Source: Climacium dendroides
Lineage: Eukaryota; Streptophyta; Bryopsida; Hypnales; Climaciaceae
Direction: 5' to 3'
Length of the DNA stretch: 64,000 nucleotides
Assembly: GCA_950106755.1 (NCBI GenBank)
Contig: OX467083.1
Span: 49,676,555-49,740,554, forward strand
Shown here one piece after another: positions 22,060 through 34,292 of this stretch; the stretch's first letter is position 1, and each line of letters opens with the position of its first letter. The position numbers were made by a program, and so were the translations under genes. A model generated the notes under the pieces. That model was not told the origin of the DNA. It did no database searches and worked only from the letters and a program-made list of their open reading frames with translations.

Positions 22060-23930
22060 AGGATCTCGGAACTAAAGGGGAAGGTGATGGACATCACGCA
22101 GATAAAATCTTGTAAAAGTTTTAAGATTCTTAAAGTAAAATTAGGATTAAAGTAAAAAAAGTTTAGATCCTTGAGTATATAAAAAAATCAAGATTGAGGA
22201 ATTCCTTAGTCTCGACAACTCCTTCTATTACATAATATATTTTCTCTTATATATCTTATCTTATCTTGTCTAGTGTTTTTGATCTTGTCCTTGATACTAG
22301 AAACACTAAACACATTTTTGTTAATAAATAAAAATGTCATTTCAACTACTAAACGGCCCACATCACGACACTGTAGAATAGCAACACTACTAGCTAACGA
22401 TTGTACGGCCATTGATGTTCAACTTAGTTAAAATGAATAACTAAACTACAATTGGAAATGTACTCCTAAATGACTATAGAATGACTAATATTCCTTTTTG
22501 CATATGTCATAGAAACTATAAAATAACAAGTAAACATCTACAAAATGACTTGTTATGTGTCAATCCACTTTAGATGTAACATGACTTTGACCCAACTTCT
22601 AAAAGACTCTAAAACAACTTCTTATGCGATTGTCTATGTGAAATGCATCAAGGGCCAAAATAACTTGAGAATGATTGCAAATGACTTGCCATTTAGATGT
22701 CCACATTAGATGCAAGGTAACAATGCTTTCTACATGACAATTCTATAATAGCCATTTTTCTAAACCAAATTTTTTTTATCACTAAGATTTCTCATCCATT
22801 TGTACATCCAAGTCCCTAATGGGTGGTGTTAATATACCCACACTCATTTATAAACATGACTTGTCCACAATGACTCCAAGACCCCCAAGTCATTTTTTAG
22901 TTGAATGTATCTAGAATGATTGTTGTTCAATCATTTTTTGAAGACATTTATGTATTCATTTTTTGTAGTAATAATCCTTTTCTTTATAGTTTTCAAAAAT
23001 AAAATTTACATTCCATAATAAAGATTTTTTCAACTAGTGCATGTGATACTTATTTATCACAATATTTTAAATTAATAAAGTCTAGGATATCCTTGACTCA
23101 AGGATAAAGACAAAGTTATCTACTACCTCTCTAACTAGTGAGCTGGTGACCTTTTTAAAATGAATCATTGAATTTTTTATTTTGATATAATTTTTGTTTT
23201 CTGGCAATTGAAGTAGTTATTTGTAGGTTCTAATATTATATTCTACCCTCATAGTAAGAATCCTTGACATTTGTCTATGGTTTTTCCATAAACATTATAG
23301 AGATTTTTTAATCACTATATAATAATTATATTTATTGATTTGTACTTATTTTTAAGCCAAGGATAAATATATAGTGTTGAGGACTTTATTTGCCTCATAA
23401 ATTTGTAATCTACTTAATTCGTTGAATTTTCTTGATTTATCTATTGAATTATTTCCACCTCTAATAAATTTTTCCTAAAGATATTATTGACTTTGGAATA
23501 ACATTTTAGAAACTATTTACATTAGTGCCTCCACCATGCTTATCAAAATTTGTTGAGGAATTTTCTTTATGTTGGCTTTAAAACTATCATTAATTTATCC
23601 TCGAATTGAGGATAACACCAATTATATGACTATGAGCTTCCATTGTCACTTGGGACTTACTAGATTTTTTTTCTTTCAAAATTGAGTATAGTTTTATATA
23701 CAAAAGGACTAAAAAAAGAGTGTAAAATCAAAATAGATAAGTTGCATACTAATATAGTATTTGGTCATTCAAAAGCCTATCAACTACAAATTACATTAAG
23801 ATTGTGGTTCTTTTAATTATACATAGGACGCATTGATCACAACCAAAAGTGTCAAGTACAAAAAATGATGAAATTGAAAAAACAAGTAGCTTTGGTATAA
23901 AAAGTTCTATCCTTCTAATATTCTAATATT
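22060..23930. other. AT-rich region without genes; possible decayed CACTA-like segment
   Basis: No coding gene was seen. From 22385 (CACTACTAG) to about 22970 (ends TTTTTTGTAGTA) the sequence is rich in AATGACTA/ATGACTTG words like those of the CACTA elements, but the ends do not match each other well and no target duplication is clear. The rest to 23930 is AT-rich sequence in which I recognise nothing. Confidence 0.3.
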
Positions 23931-23934
23931 GATT

Positions 23935-25245
23935 CATTTTCCTATTAAGGTTTTAAGCCAAGATACAATGTTGGAAGATGTTAGAAGGTACAAAATGTTG
24001 GAAGATACATGCAAGCATCTATGGGTAATCAACTATTAGAAGAAGTTGCAGTTGAAACCCAACCTTTGAGTGCATTATTTGAAATGTTACTTTGCCTTTG
24101 AGGGTGAGTACCAAATTTTTCAACAAGTTCATTGAAACTCCCCCCACTATAAATTATCAGCAACCACATTGCATTGTCAACAAACTTGTTGAATCTCAAA
24201 CATTATTTTTCTAATAAGGGCCTAAGCCACGACATTGTTGGAAGATATATGCAAGCAACTACAGTTGATCAACTATTAGTGAAAGTTATAGTTGGAACCC
24301 AAACTTTGGGTACACTTTTTGAAACGTTATTCTTTTAATGAGTTCATTCAAACTCCCCCCTCCACTGCAAACACGTTGAATCTCCAACATTATTTTCTAA
24401 TAAGGTCTTAAGCCAAGATACAACAATGTTGAAAAATACATGCAAGCAACTTTGGGTAATCAACTATTAGAAAAAGTTATAGTTAGAACCCAACATTTGA
24501 GCACATTCTTTGAAACCTTAACCCCTAACCGCCCAAGGGGACCAAAAGTGTCCTCACAAAGTTTAAGTTCAATTCAAACTTTTGTAACTTTTGCATCCAA
24601 GGTTCAAATTCAATGAAACTTGTTGGAAAATTTGCGCATTTTCTTCTAGTTTGTGTGGTAAAATTTTCAGATAAATCCAAGAGGTAATACGTTCTTGGGA
24701 GCCAATCGAAGTTCACAGGTTCAATTTGATTTACCAAAGTGAACTCCATAGCTGCAACTTTGGGGGCTTGTATCTCCTTCATCCAATGTTCGATTTCAAT
24801 AAAATTTGTTGCGCTATATTCCCCTTGAAGTCAAGTTATTGTGGTAAAATTTTCATTTCAATCCAAGTTGTTTTGAATGTTTGGGAGCAATTCAAAATTT
24901 GAAATTCAAAATCCCGCCATTTATGAACTACAGTGAACTTCGGCGGCTTGTATCTTCTTCATACAGTGTCCGTTTCCAATAAATTTTTTGGGGAAAGTTG
25001 CGCATACTAGTCTAGTTTGTGTGGCTAAAATTTCATATCAATCAATGAAATTATGAATGACTGAGAAGCATTTTAGTAGAAAGAGGTTCAGCCTCATGTG
25101 TGTTTCCCAAAACGGCCTTGGGCGATGAGGGGTTAACTTATCCTTTGAAGGCCAATACAAAATCTTTCAACAAGTTTGCTGAAACTATCCCCTCTCTAAA
25201 CTACCTGCAACCACATTGCATTGTCAGCAAACTCGTTGAATCTCC
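23935..25245. repeat. Diverged tandem repeats, interrupted by a MITE
   Basis: Three to four imperfect units of about 120-270 bp, each starting near TCTAATAAGG...TAAGCCAAGATAC and containing GGAAGATACATGCAAGCA, TCAACTATTAG, GAACCCAAC, CTTTTTGAAACGTTA and GTTGAATCTC. Unit starts lie near 23940, 24210 and 24400. The third unit is split at 24518 by the piggyBac-like insertion and its remainder runs 25137-25245. Confidence 0.7.
24522..25132. mobile_element. piggyBac-like MITE with TTAA target duplication
   Basis: The ends CCCCTAACCGCCCAAGG and, as complement, CCCCTCATCGCCCAAGG match at 15 of 17 bases. TTAA flanks both sides (24518-24521, 25133-25136). Other units of the surrounding tandem repeat show the uninterrupted site with a single TTAC or TTAT at the same place. 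The interior holds three degenerate repeats of about 170-190 bp (CTTGTATCTCCTTCATCCA...TTTCAATAAA). Confidence 0.8.
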
Positions 25246-25249
25246 CCTC

Positions 25250-26178
25250 ACTCACCTACAATACTGTGACTCATAATTTGGACAAATCATCAGTGTAGCG
25301 TCGCAAGCTCCAGGAATTCTATTACAGACTTCCAAGAATCCGGACATGGATGCTTCCTGGATCTCCCCAGTCTCTGATTTTAGTACAAAAATACAAAAAA
25401 GATCACTATATTTGTCTACAAAATCCAGACTTCAAAAGCGCAACCTAGATCTCCACAGCACCACTATTTTCGAAACGGTAACCTATTAAAAGAGGATATT
25501 CTAATTTGCTCAGGAACGCGTCTGAAGGCCACTCTCTTGAGTCTCTTCATACATAAGTTAACGGATAACTTTGCTCGAGCTGGCGGCGAGTGACGGACCG
25601 GATAGGAACAAGTTTTATGCGCTGGGTAGGGCAGACAGAGATAGCTGCCCGTGAAACAATACTTAGGGCAGGGGAAGGGAGAGCCCAAGACGACGGAAGA
25701 GCTAGTTATTGCTCGGCGTTTCTCGACTGCTGGGGGTCTGCTTCTGCTGATTGCACTTTGTTCACCAAGCTGCTCCTTCACCGTCACAGGTTTGCGTCTC
25801 GCTCGGTTTCTGTTTTGCAGATTGAGCTTTCCAAATTCCAACCGGTAAAATTCGTCAGTTTGTGTTTGTGCCTGCATTAGTTTCACACGGGCATTTCTTT
25901 CGCTTGTCAGGGGTATCGGCATGCGTCAATATCTGTTTTGGGGGACAATGCGCTATTTTCGTGGGTATTAGTAGCAGTCGTCGTGTGTGAGGGGTCATGC
26001 AGCGTCGTGTCCGATCGTTTCTTGGGAGATTTGGTAGAGATCGGGGACGTGCTGGGGAAATTTCTGCGTTCATTGCTCTGCAGTTGCGAGTGGATTGATG
26101 GTCTCTTAACCCTGCGGTGGATGTGCTCGGGCAGGCTTGGCAGCATCGACTGGCGGTAGGCGATTAGTCAGGTCCGCG
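25250..26178 (+). promoter_or_regulatory. Upstream region and presumed 5' UTR of the H+-pyrophosphatase gene
   Basis: The base composition shifts here from AT-rich to mixed. No upstream protein-coding exon was recognised. A 5' UTR intron is possible, because acceptor-like CACAG sites occur near 25795, but the start of transcription cannot be placed by eye and no clear TATA box was assigned. Confidence 0.35.
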
Positions 26179-29100
26179 ATGGTGCTGGGCGACGTGTTCG
26201 TGCTGGCCTTCGTGCCGTCGGCGTGCGTGGTGGGCATTCTGTTCGCGCTGACGCAGTGGTACATCGTGTCGCGCGTGACGGTGGGCGGAAGCCACGAGAG
26301 CAACAATGGCTACATGCACGTGGACGAGGACGGCATTGACGACTCCGACGTTGTGGCCAAGTGCGCCGAGATCCAGGCCGCCATCTCGGACGGTGCGTCT
26401 CTCTCTCTCTCTCTTTGCGTGTCTGCGTGTGTGACGACTGCATTCCCGATGTGGTGGAGTGCAAATGTGTGATTGCTTTCAGATCTGCGGGTTTTCTGAG
26501 ATTGGTTTCGAGTTGTCGGATTGCATTTGGTTGCGCCATGGGTGCGGAGGATTTAATTTGTCTCCGGCACGGCCAAAACCCTCCGTGGTGTTGAGGATGG
26601 AGTAGTGTGTGTAATGTGTCTGTGAGCCCGAGCTTGCTTGATCGGGCTCAATGAGGAGCATAAAAGTGTTTCCTTAGGGGTATTCCGTGGGCCTCTCGCG
26701 ACGGATCCAGCAGATCATCATCTCCGTCAAAAAATCGATGTGTGAGGGTTTTTGTGTGAATGACAGGTTTGGTATGTATGCATGCGTTTTGCAGGTTCGG
26801 AGTCGTTCCTGGCGACGGAGTATCAGTATCTGGGCGTGTTCATGGGCATCTTTTCGGTGATCATTTTCGTGTTCCTGTCTTCCGTGGGTGGCTTCAGTTT
26901 CGACCGTCAGCCGTGCGACTTCGACCCGTCGCAGTCGTGTCCGTCGTCGATCGCCAACGCCTTTTTCAGCACCGTGGCTTTCATTTTGGGCGCCCTCACA
27001 TCCACGTTGTCCGGTTACTTGGGCATGAAAATCGCGACTTACGCAAACGCGAGGACGACTCTGGAGGCTCGTCGTGGCGTTGGCAAGGCTTTCATCGTGG
27101 CGTTCCGTTCTGGTTCCGTGATGGGTTTCTTGCTGGCCGCCAACGGTCTTCTTGTTCTTTTTTTGACGATTTTGTTGTTCAAGCTGTACTTCGGCGACGA
27201 CTGGGTGGGTCTGTACGAAGCCATCACCGGTTACGGTTTGGGCGGTTCCTCGGTGGCCCTGTTCGGTCGCGTGGGTGGCGGCATTTACACGAAGGCCGCG
27301 GATGTGGGCGCTGATTTGGTGGGTAAGATCGAGCAGAACATTCCCGAGGACGATCCCAGGAACCCGGCGGTAAGTGTCTCTCCAATCTCCGCCGTGTGTA
27401 GTTTTTAGGGTGCCATTTCTGCTCACGTGCAAGTGGTTGTGGTCGTTTTGTGTTTTCGAAGATGTGCCATTGTCTACCTCACAGTCGATACTGACATCCT
27501 GAGAATTCCGGAAGACCGACATGACTGTCTGCGCAAGGCAATGCGTTGCACTCTGGATGTTCTTGGCTATTGATGCACCTAAAGACATTCAGACGCGTGA
27601 TCTCTGCTGAAAAGCCATTTTCATCTGCTGAAGCCATAGGTCGGAGTCGATGTTGATTTTTCATGAACTTGGGAAGTTTGGGTCCAAGGTCCTCGAGGAT
27701 TTTGTCGGGATCGTTCTTTATTCGGATTTCTGAATTGTTTCGTTGTTGTTTAGGTGATTGCGGACAACGTGGGCGACAATGTGGGCGACATCGCAGGTAT
27801 GGGAGCGGACTTGTTCGGTTCTTTTGCGGAGTCGACTTGCGCGGCTCTGGTGGTGTCTTCGATTTCTTCGTTCGGCACGGACCGCAACTTCGTGGCTATG
27901 TGCTTCCCTTTGATCATCAGCGCCGCCGGTATCTTCGTGTGCCTGTTGACGACTTTGTTTGCGACGGACCTTTTCACGATCAAGGAAGTGAAGGAGATCG
28001 AGCCGACTTTGAAGCGTCAGTTGATCATTTCTACGATCTTCATGACCGTGGCCATTTTCTTGGTGTCTTGGTTTGCGTTGCCTGCGACGTTCACCATCAA
28101 CGTGGTGGGTCACTTGCCGAAGGTTGTGAAGAACTGGTGAGTTGCCTGCACTTGGAAGCTATTTTTTTTTTTTCCCTCTGTGTGTGCGTTTGGATGTGCC
28201 TGTGCGTCTGTTCTGTGGTTGATCCTTTTCGGAGTGTCGTGCATTGCTGTTGTGATGCGGTGTTCCCAGGCTGACATGTGCTGGTCTTGCGTTTTTGTAC
28301 TTGCAGGCACATTTTTTTCTGTGTGGGTTCCGGGCTTTGGGCCGGTCTGATCATTGGCTTTGTGACGGAGTACTTCACCAGCAATGCCTACCAGTACGTT
28401 TTCTGCAGGCTCTGCGTGTCGTGGATGTTTTTTGTTGTCTGGACCAGGTTTCCCTGAAAAGATGGATTATTCTGTTCGTCTAGCAAGTGCCTCTTGAATG
28501 TGCTCGACCGAGTGCGTTGGATTGTTCGTCGTTTCGATGTTCCCACTTGGAAGCCTGAACTTTTGGTTGTGTTTCAGGCCCGTGCAAGACGTTGCTGATT
28601 CGTGCAGGACTGGAGCGGCCACGAACATCATCTTCGGTCTGGCTTTGGGTTACAAGTCTGTGATCGTGCCTGTGTTCGCCATCGCTGGCGCCATCTACTT
28701 GAGTTACAGTTTGGCTGCCATGTACGGCATCGCCGTGGCTGCTTTGGGCATGCTGAGCACGTTGGCGACTGGTTTGGCCATCGACGCTTACGGTCCCATC
28801 AGCGACAACGCCGGCGGTATTGCCGAGATGGCTGGTATGAGCCACGAGGTTCGCGAGAGGACGGACGCCCTTGACGCCGCCGGCAACACCACCGCCGCCA
28901 TTGGAAAGGTGTTTTGTGGCTCTATGCATTTTTGTTTATGAGCGTGTTGGAATGTCCATTTGGTGTATGAGTGCCGGGTTATGTGAGTTGAAGAATGCTG
29001 GTGCTTGAGGTTTAGAATTTCCTGCACTTGGTGTTTCTATCTGGCAGTAGTTGACATTTGTGGAGTGTTGGTTTTTTTTTTTTTCGTTTTTGAAACATGT

Positions 29101-30064
29101 TTTTCTTTCTGTGTGCATGGGTTTTCAGGGCTTCGCTATTGGATCCGCTGCTCTTGTTTCGCTTGCGTTGTTCGGAGCGTACGTGAGCCGTGCCGGCATC
29201 GCGAGCGTGGACGTGATCCAGCCGAAGGAGTTCGTGGGTTTGATCGTGGGCGCCATGTTGCCGTATTGGTTCTCGGCGATGACGATGAAGAGCGTGGGCA
29301 AGGCGGCTTTGGCTATGGTGGAGGAGGTGCGTCGGCAGTTCCGCACCATCCCCGGTTTGATGGAGGGCACGACGAAGCCCGACTACAAGCGTTGCGTGCA
29401 GATCTCGACGGACGCTTCCATCAAGGAGATGATTCCTCCCGGCGCTTTGGTGATGCTGACGCCTTTGATCGTGGGCACATTGTTCGGAGTGGAGACATTG
29501 GCCGGTCTTTTGGCCGGGGCTTTGGTTTCCGGGGTCCAGGTACTTGGGTTTTCCTTGGGAGTTTATTTAATGTGGTTTAGGCCTCCTCCTCAAAATCGAA
29601 GCGTGGGCTTGGGCGCTGAGCTTTTTGTGTTCGTATTTCTATCTCAGTGTGTGGGTGGATGGTGAGAAGTTTTCGTGGTTGACTTGTGAATGTTGTTTGT
29701 GTCAGATCGCCATCTCTGCATCCAACACGGGCGGTGCCTGGGATAACGCGAAGAAGTACATCGAGGTGAGTAGTTTTGTAGTTGTTTAGATCTTTCTCGT
29801 CAGTTTCGGTCGGAAGTCCGGCTTTCTGATGTTGTTTGTACTTGGCTGTTTCAGGCTGGACGTTCCGAGCATGCGAAGTCTTTGGGTCCGAAGGGTTCCG
29901 ATTCGCACAAGGCTGCTGTGATCGGAGACACCGTTGGAGACCCTTTGAAGGACACCTCGGGTCCTTCTCTGAACATTTTGATCAAGCTGATGGCCGTGGA
30001 GTCTCTTGTGTTCGCACCTTTCTTCGCCGCCAATGGAGGGTGGTTGTTCCGCATCTGGACGTAG
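26179..30064 (+). CDS. AVP1: Vacuolar K+-dependent H+-translocating pyrophosphatase (type I), 8 exons
   Basis: Hydrolyses pyrophosphate to pump H+ into the vacuole; a multi-span membrane protein of about 16 helices in this family. Exons: 26179-26392, 26795-27369, 27754-28136, 28307-28393, 28578-28908, 29129-29539, 29706-29765, 29855-30064. All introns are GT-AG and phases agree, giving 756 aa (Arabidopsis AVP1 is about 770). The substrate motif DVGADLVGK is at residues 241-249, DNVGDNVGD at 267-275 and [15 protein letters not shown] at about 710-724. GNTTAA with Ala near residue 526 is the signature of the K+-dependent type; the K+-independent type has Lys there. The first exon encodes the N-terminal membrane helix and lumenal loop. 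Exons are richer in G/C than the flanks. A near-identical inverted copy of the 3' part lies at 62534-64000. The symbol is by homology. Confidence 0.97.
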
Positions 30065-30519
30065 ACGCCTCGTGTATGTTTTGTTCGCTTGATGAATGCG
30101 GACGTGCGTCGACTTTGGATAGAGTCCGGTACATCTGGGAGGTCGGTTAGTATTTGTAACGGAAGCGTTCAGAACATCTTTGTTTTGGGGATTGGGGAGG
30201 GAGCCTTCCTTTTGAGCGTAGGTATAGAGATCTTAGTTACGGGGAGCGTGTTTAGTGAACACCCTCTTATTCTTGTTCCGTTGGGAAGTTGAGACCCACT
30301 AGCATGGCATTGGGCATTATGTTCCGACTTCCTGCAAGCAATGGATCAATTTATTGCCGGCAGCGCGTATTCTGTCTTCATGAGTTTTAGTACTGGAGTT
30401 TCATTTTTATTGTGTTGCATGGAATCCAAATTGATGACTGTGAGTCATTGGAATCCTTGCTGTCAAATTTCAGAAATGTTTGCACTTTGTAGTTTTAGTG
30501 GGCTTGTGGCAACAGCCTT
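30065..30519 (+). other. 3' flank/UTR of the H+-pyrophosphatase, shared with the inverted copy
   Basis: Non-coding sequence after the stop. It matches 62534-62988 (minus) almost base for base; the match stops at about 30519/62534. Beyond this point the two copies are unrelated. Confidence 0.8.
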
Positions 30520-31124
30520 ATTCTTGCTGGTATTCGGAATTTCTGCGTGTCTTTCTGGAGTTCTTCCCCGTGCGGTTCCTCGCTTGATTTTCAGCCTCAT
30601 GTTGTTAATTTAATTTCGTTAATGTAAGAGATACTCATTCTTATTGAATAGTCGTCATATTCGCGTGACGTTTTTACCCGCCTCCGAGCAATCCACGCGG
30701 CCTAAACCATGTGGATTCTAACACATCAGTGATTTCGTAGTTGCAATAATTTTTTTGAAAATTAAAGAGTGGAAAATGCAGTAAATCTTTCAAAATTATA
30801 GAATGTAGTAGGAACAAATCTTGTGAAGCTTCATATTCTTAGCATAAATTAAATACCAAAAATCAGGTTATTTTGTCCAAGGTGCATCCACTTTTTTATG
30901 CACAAATCTTAACCTTTAGTATTGAAAGACTATTGAGCCACAAAGTGGCATGCATGGTGAACAAATGAACAAAACATGATGAAAAAGCCACATCCATCTC
31001 TATTCGATTTCATAAAAAACATGGAATGGAAGTACTGTTGGATTTAAAATCCAATTCTAGCAAATATTTGAAAATTCCATATTCATTTCTTATGCAAAAC
31101 GGGGGTTGCAATTCAGGCCAGGGT

Positions 31125-31343
31125 GAACTGACCCCCTCATTGCCCCGGCCAGGGTTAATTGTGAAAAAAAGTCCCCTATTCTTTTGCCATGATTTTTTAT
31201 ATTTCTACACTGCTCCTAGCTAATTTTGGGCCGCTGATTGCAAATCTGAATTCAGAATTTGTAAAAAAATTCATCTGATTGCAAATAAAAAATTCCACAG
31301 CATTTTCCCCAGTGATAAAACGGGGCAATGAGGGGGTCAGTTC
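31125..31343. mobile_element. 219-bp MITE with perfect 23-bp terminal inverted repeats
   Basis: The arms 31125-31147 and 31321-31343 are perfectly complementary (GAACTGACCCCC...CCCCG). The interior is AT-rich with no open frame. No convincing target duplication was found, so the superfamily is unknown. Confidence 0.65.
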
Positions 31344-31378
31344 TGTGCATTTCATTGCTCCAACAATTGCACTTTTAA

Positions 31379-32284
31379 CCCCTTAAGATCCAATACTGAC
31401 TTTTTGATAGTGGAGGTTTTCAATGAATCATCCCACTTTGATATTTTTTGCACATGGATGTGATTGAAATTTTTGATTTTAACTGTACAAAAGTAAAGAT
31501 TATTTTGTCTAGTATACATTGAATTAATAATAAAAAATGACCATTGAATTTTTAGATTAAAATAATTTTGGATGATTAACTTTATAGGCAAAAAACACAA
31601 CTTTTGGAAAAGAAAAATTATAAGAAGATGAATAATTCTTTTTTACACCCCACCCGAAAAATGTATTGAAATCTTAGGTAAATTTAGCATTTTTTAATTT
31701 TAAAAATTGTGAAATAAAAACTCTCTTAAATTTGTACACATGTTCAAATGGGTCTAGAAAGTCAAATTGACCAATTGAAATTGGATCCTACAAAATTTAA
31801 AATTTTTCATATTTGTATCAATTTTTGATATTCAACAATTGATATTATTAGCATATTGTTTGGACCATCTTCAAAAAATTGGAAATCATTCTAACTATTT
31901 TGTATTCTTAATCACAACAAATTGAACTTTATATTTTTAAAATTGCTAAAATTCCGAAATTGAATTAAAAATTCTCTAAACCTACTTTGTTCATGTAGAG
32001 TGAAGACTAGAAATATCCAAGAATTTTTTTTCCATCCCTACTATTCCTTTCATTGAAAAAACATTTTGCTTGCTTCTTTTTTCTATTAGACTACATTTCC
32101 TAAATAAAATTTAAATGCTTCACATTGAAATTTTGAAAATTAGAAAATGCAACAAGTATGTCAAATTGTTACATTACAAGATCTTAGTTTATAAAATATT
32201 GAGATTTGTTTCACCCTACTAAGAATTATTTTGCCATTAAAAAATTTAAAGACACATGCTTGTGTCTTCTTGGTTCTTGAGGGG
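31379..32284. mobile_element. 906-bp piggyBac-like MITE
   Basis: Flanked by TTAA on both sides (31375-31378, 32285-32288). The ends CCCCTTAAGATCCAA and, as complement, CCCCTCAAGAACCAA differ at two positions. The CCCCT ends and TTAA flanks match the element at 24522-25132. No coding capacity. Confidence 0.65.
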
Positions 32285-33499
32285 TTAAGGTAAGTGCACT
32301 TGTAATTGACACTAATAGCAATGGAATTTACTTACTCCCATATTATGAAATATAAGTTCAATTTTTTATTGATGTTATTTGCAAGTAAAAAATGAATCCA
32401 ATGCACTTTAGTATGCATTATTTGAATATTGTATAAATAAGTAATGAGCTTTCAAAGTATTGTTTGTAGCAAGGTTTGTAGATATACCAAAAATAAATAC
32501 TAGGCTCTTTTAGATGCTTATATTCTAATTCCATACATCTTATGAAAGAAACTTGTTCTAAATTGAAATCTTTATTGAAATAAAGACCTGAAAGCAATTA
32601 CATGTTGAGTAAAGGTGAAAGAAGAATGAAGTGAAAACTAAGCAATTAAAGGTTGTAATGAGAATGGAACAAGGTAATTGAGCCTCAAGCAACACCTTTC
32701 TAAAACCAACCCGTAGAGTCTTGCCTAAAATGTACTCCCACTATTAATTCATGAAAGTCTACAAGTTGATTTAGAACTATGTTCATCACTTTGAAAATTC
32801 ATAGCTTATTTGTACAAGAATTTAGAAACCCTTTTGACTACCAATAAGACCACACAAAAACTTTTCAATATAATAATGGGAACCATGTTGCATTGCTTAG
32901 TCTATTGGTTTAAGTACAACTCATGAACACATGACATCTAAGAGTGGAACAAATAAAACAAGTAAGTGAAAGCACCAAGAAAGGTGAGGTCGAAACATTG
33001 TGTACATCTTCTGTCATCAATTTTTAGCTTTTTTGTATTGTATTTTGGTCCAAATGAAATTACCATGTTTTGGCCATGATGATTATAGGTGCACATACCT
33101 TATTGAGGTAGAAATACCTATAATTTTAGACATCCCCATGTCATGGCTTTTAGGTTGACCTATTGTGAACAATAGTTGAATGCACTTTTCATAAAGAAAG
33201 ATTTTCTATTTGTACCTTCTCATCCATTCACCTTTCTTCCCTCTTTGCATAGGGAGAAAGGGGAAGTATCAAAGCTAACCAAAATATGTGTATGAGTCCA
33301 TGAGATTGGAATGGGTCCTAATGAAAAATCCACAATTATATTGAATAAAATATTCATTCTTGGAAAAAAATTGTTTTTTTAATGCATTCTTCCTCATCCT
33401 TATGTATGCACACATTGAGCTCAGTTTCTCAACAAATTTCCCATATCAGACAGGCTGAAATGCTTAAGTTATCAGGAATAGGTTCTTCTACCTTAGTCT

Positions 33500-34292
33500 T
33501 ATAAATTTCAGACATCAGTTTACGAACCCAAACACCTTGAAGACGTTCCTGAAGGCACTTGGAAGAAGTGCATTTACCGACAACTTGGAAAATATTTCAG
33601 GACCAATGTTCGGACAACAGGTTCGTACTCAATCCGTAAGTTGGTCTCAGTCTTCTGTTGGTGGAGTTTTCCAGCTTGGACAGGGATCCAAGACGGCAGC
33701 TGCCTGTGGAATGAGCTTCATACTTATATTACTTGACTTGCGTGTGGAAGTAGAGTATTCTGCAAGGAAGGAAGAAGGGTATGGTACTGTACATACAATG
33801 AGTATGAGAGCAGATTGCCTGCACATAGACAGACTGAGGCGTGGATCGGACAGTGAGTGTGGTCTAGTTCAACTTCCGTTTCGCGAGTAGCTTTGTCTGG
33901 AATTCGTACGATAAAGCTTCTCGCAAACCTCGTCTTCTGACTCTCCTCTGTAGCTAAATCGAGCTCGCTCTCAGGATTCGATCAACACTCGTGGTTTCCA
34001 CTTCGATCCCATAAGCTCTTGGAAGATCGAAACATGGTGTAGCCAATTGAGACCGTTTCTATAGGGGAATTGAAGCTTATTTAGATTAGTGCTGTTGTAA
34101 GGGCATGGCTATGGCGATGGTGATCTCCTCTCTTGAGCTTCAGCAAGGTGATCGACCACATGCCTGGCCCGCTTCAATTCTTGTGGTCAATATTTAAACC
34201 AAGTTGGGAGAGAGACGCGACGACTGGCTTCCTGCTGTGATCGTGTGTCCTAACCTTGGAGTCGCACAGAAGAAGGGCTGACGCACGCATGC
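33500..34292 (+). promoter_or_regulatory. Upstream region of the acyl-CoA thioesterase gene
   Basis: Probable promoter and 5' UTR. A frame of 117 codons at 33537-33890 has no recognised similarity and may be chance or an upstream exon. No core promoter motif was assigned with confidence. Confidence 0.35.

Larger units (their letters stand above)
30520..33500. other. AT-rich intergenic region with MITEs
   Basis: No gene was recognised. It contains the 219-bp inverted-repeat element at 31125-31343 and the TTAA-flanked element at 31379-32284. The remainder is AT-rich and unassigned. Confidence 0.5.

Noticed and set aside
26674..27588. 304-codon frame antisense to the H+-pyrophosphatase
   Set aside because: Shadow of GC-rich exon 2 and its intron; it has no recognisable domain, while the sense strand is clearly coding.
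33537..33890. 117-codon frame upstream of the thioesterase
   Set aside because: No similarity or splice link could be established; kept only as a remark on the upstream region.
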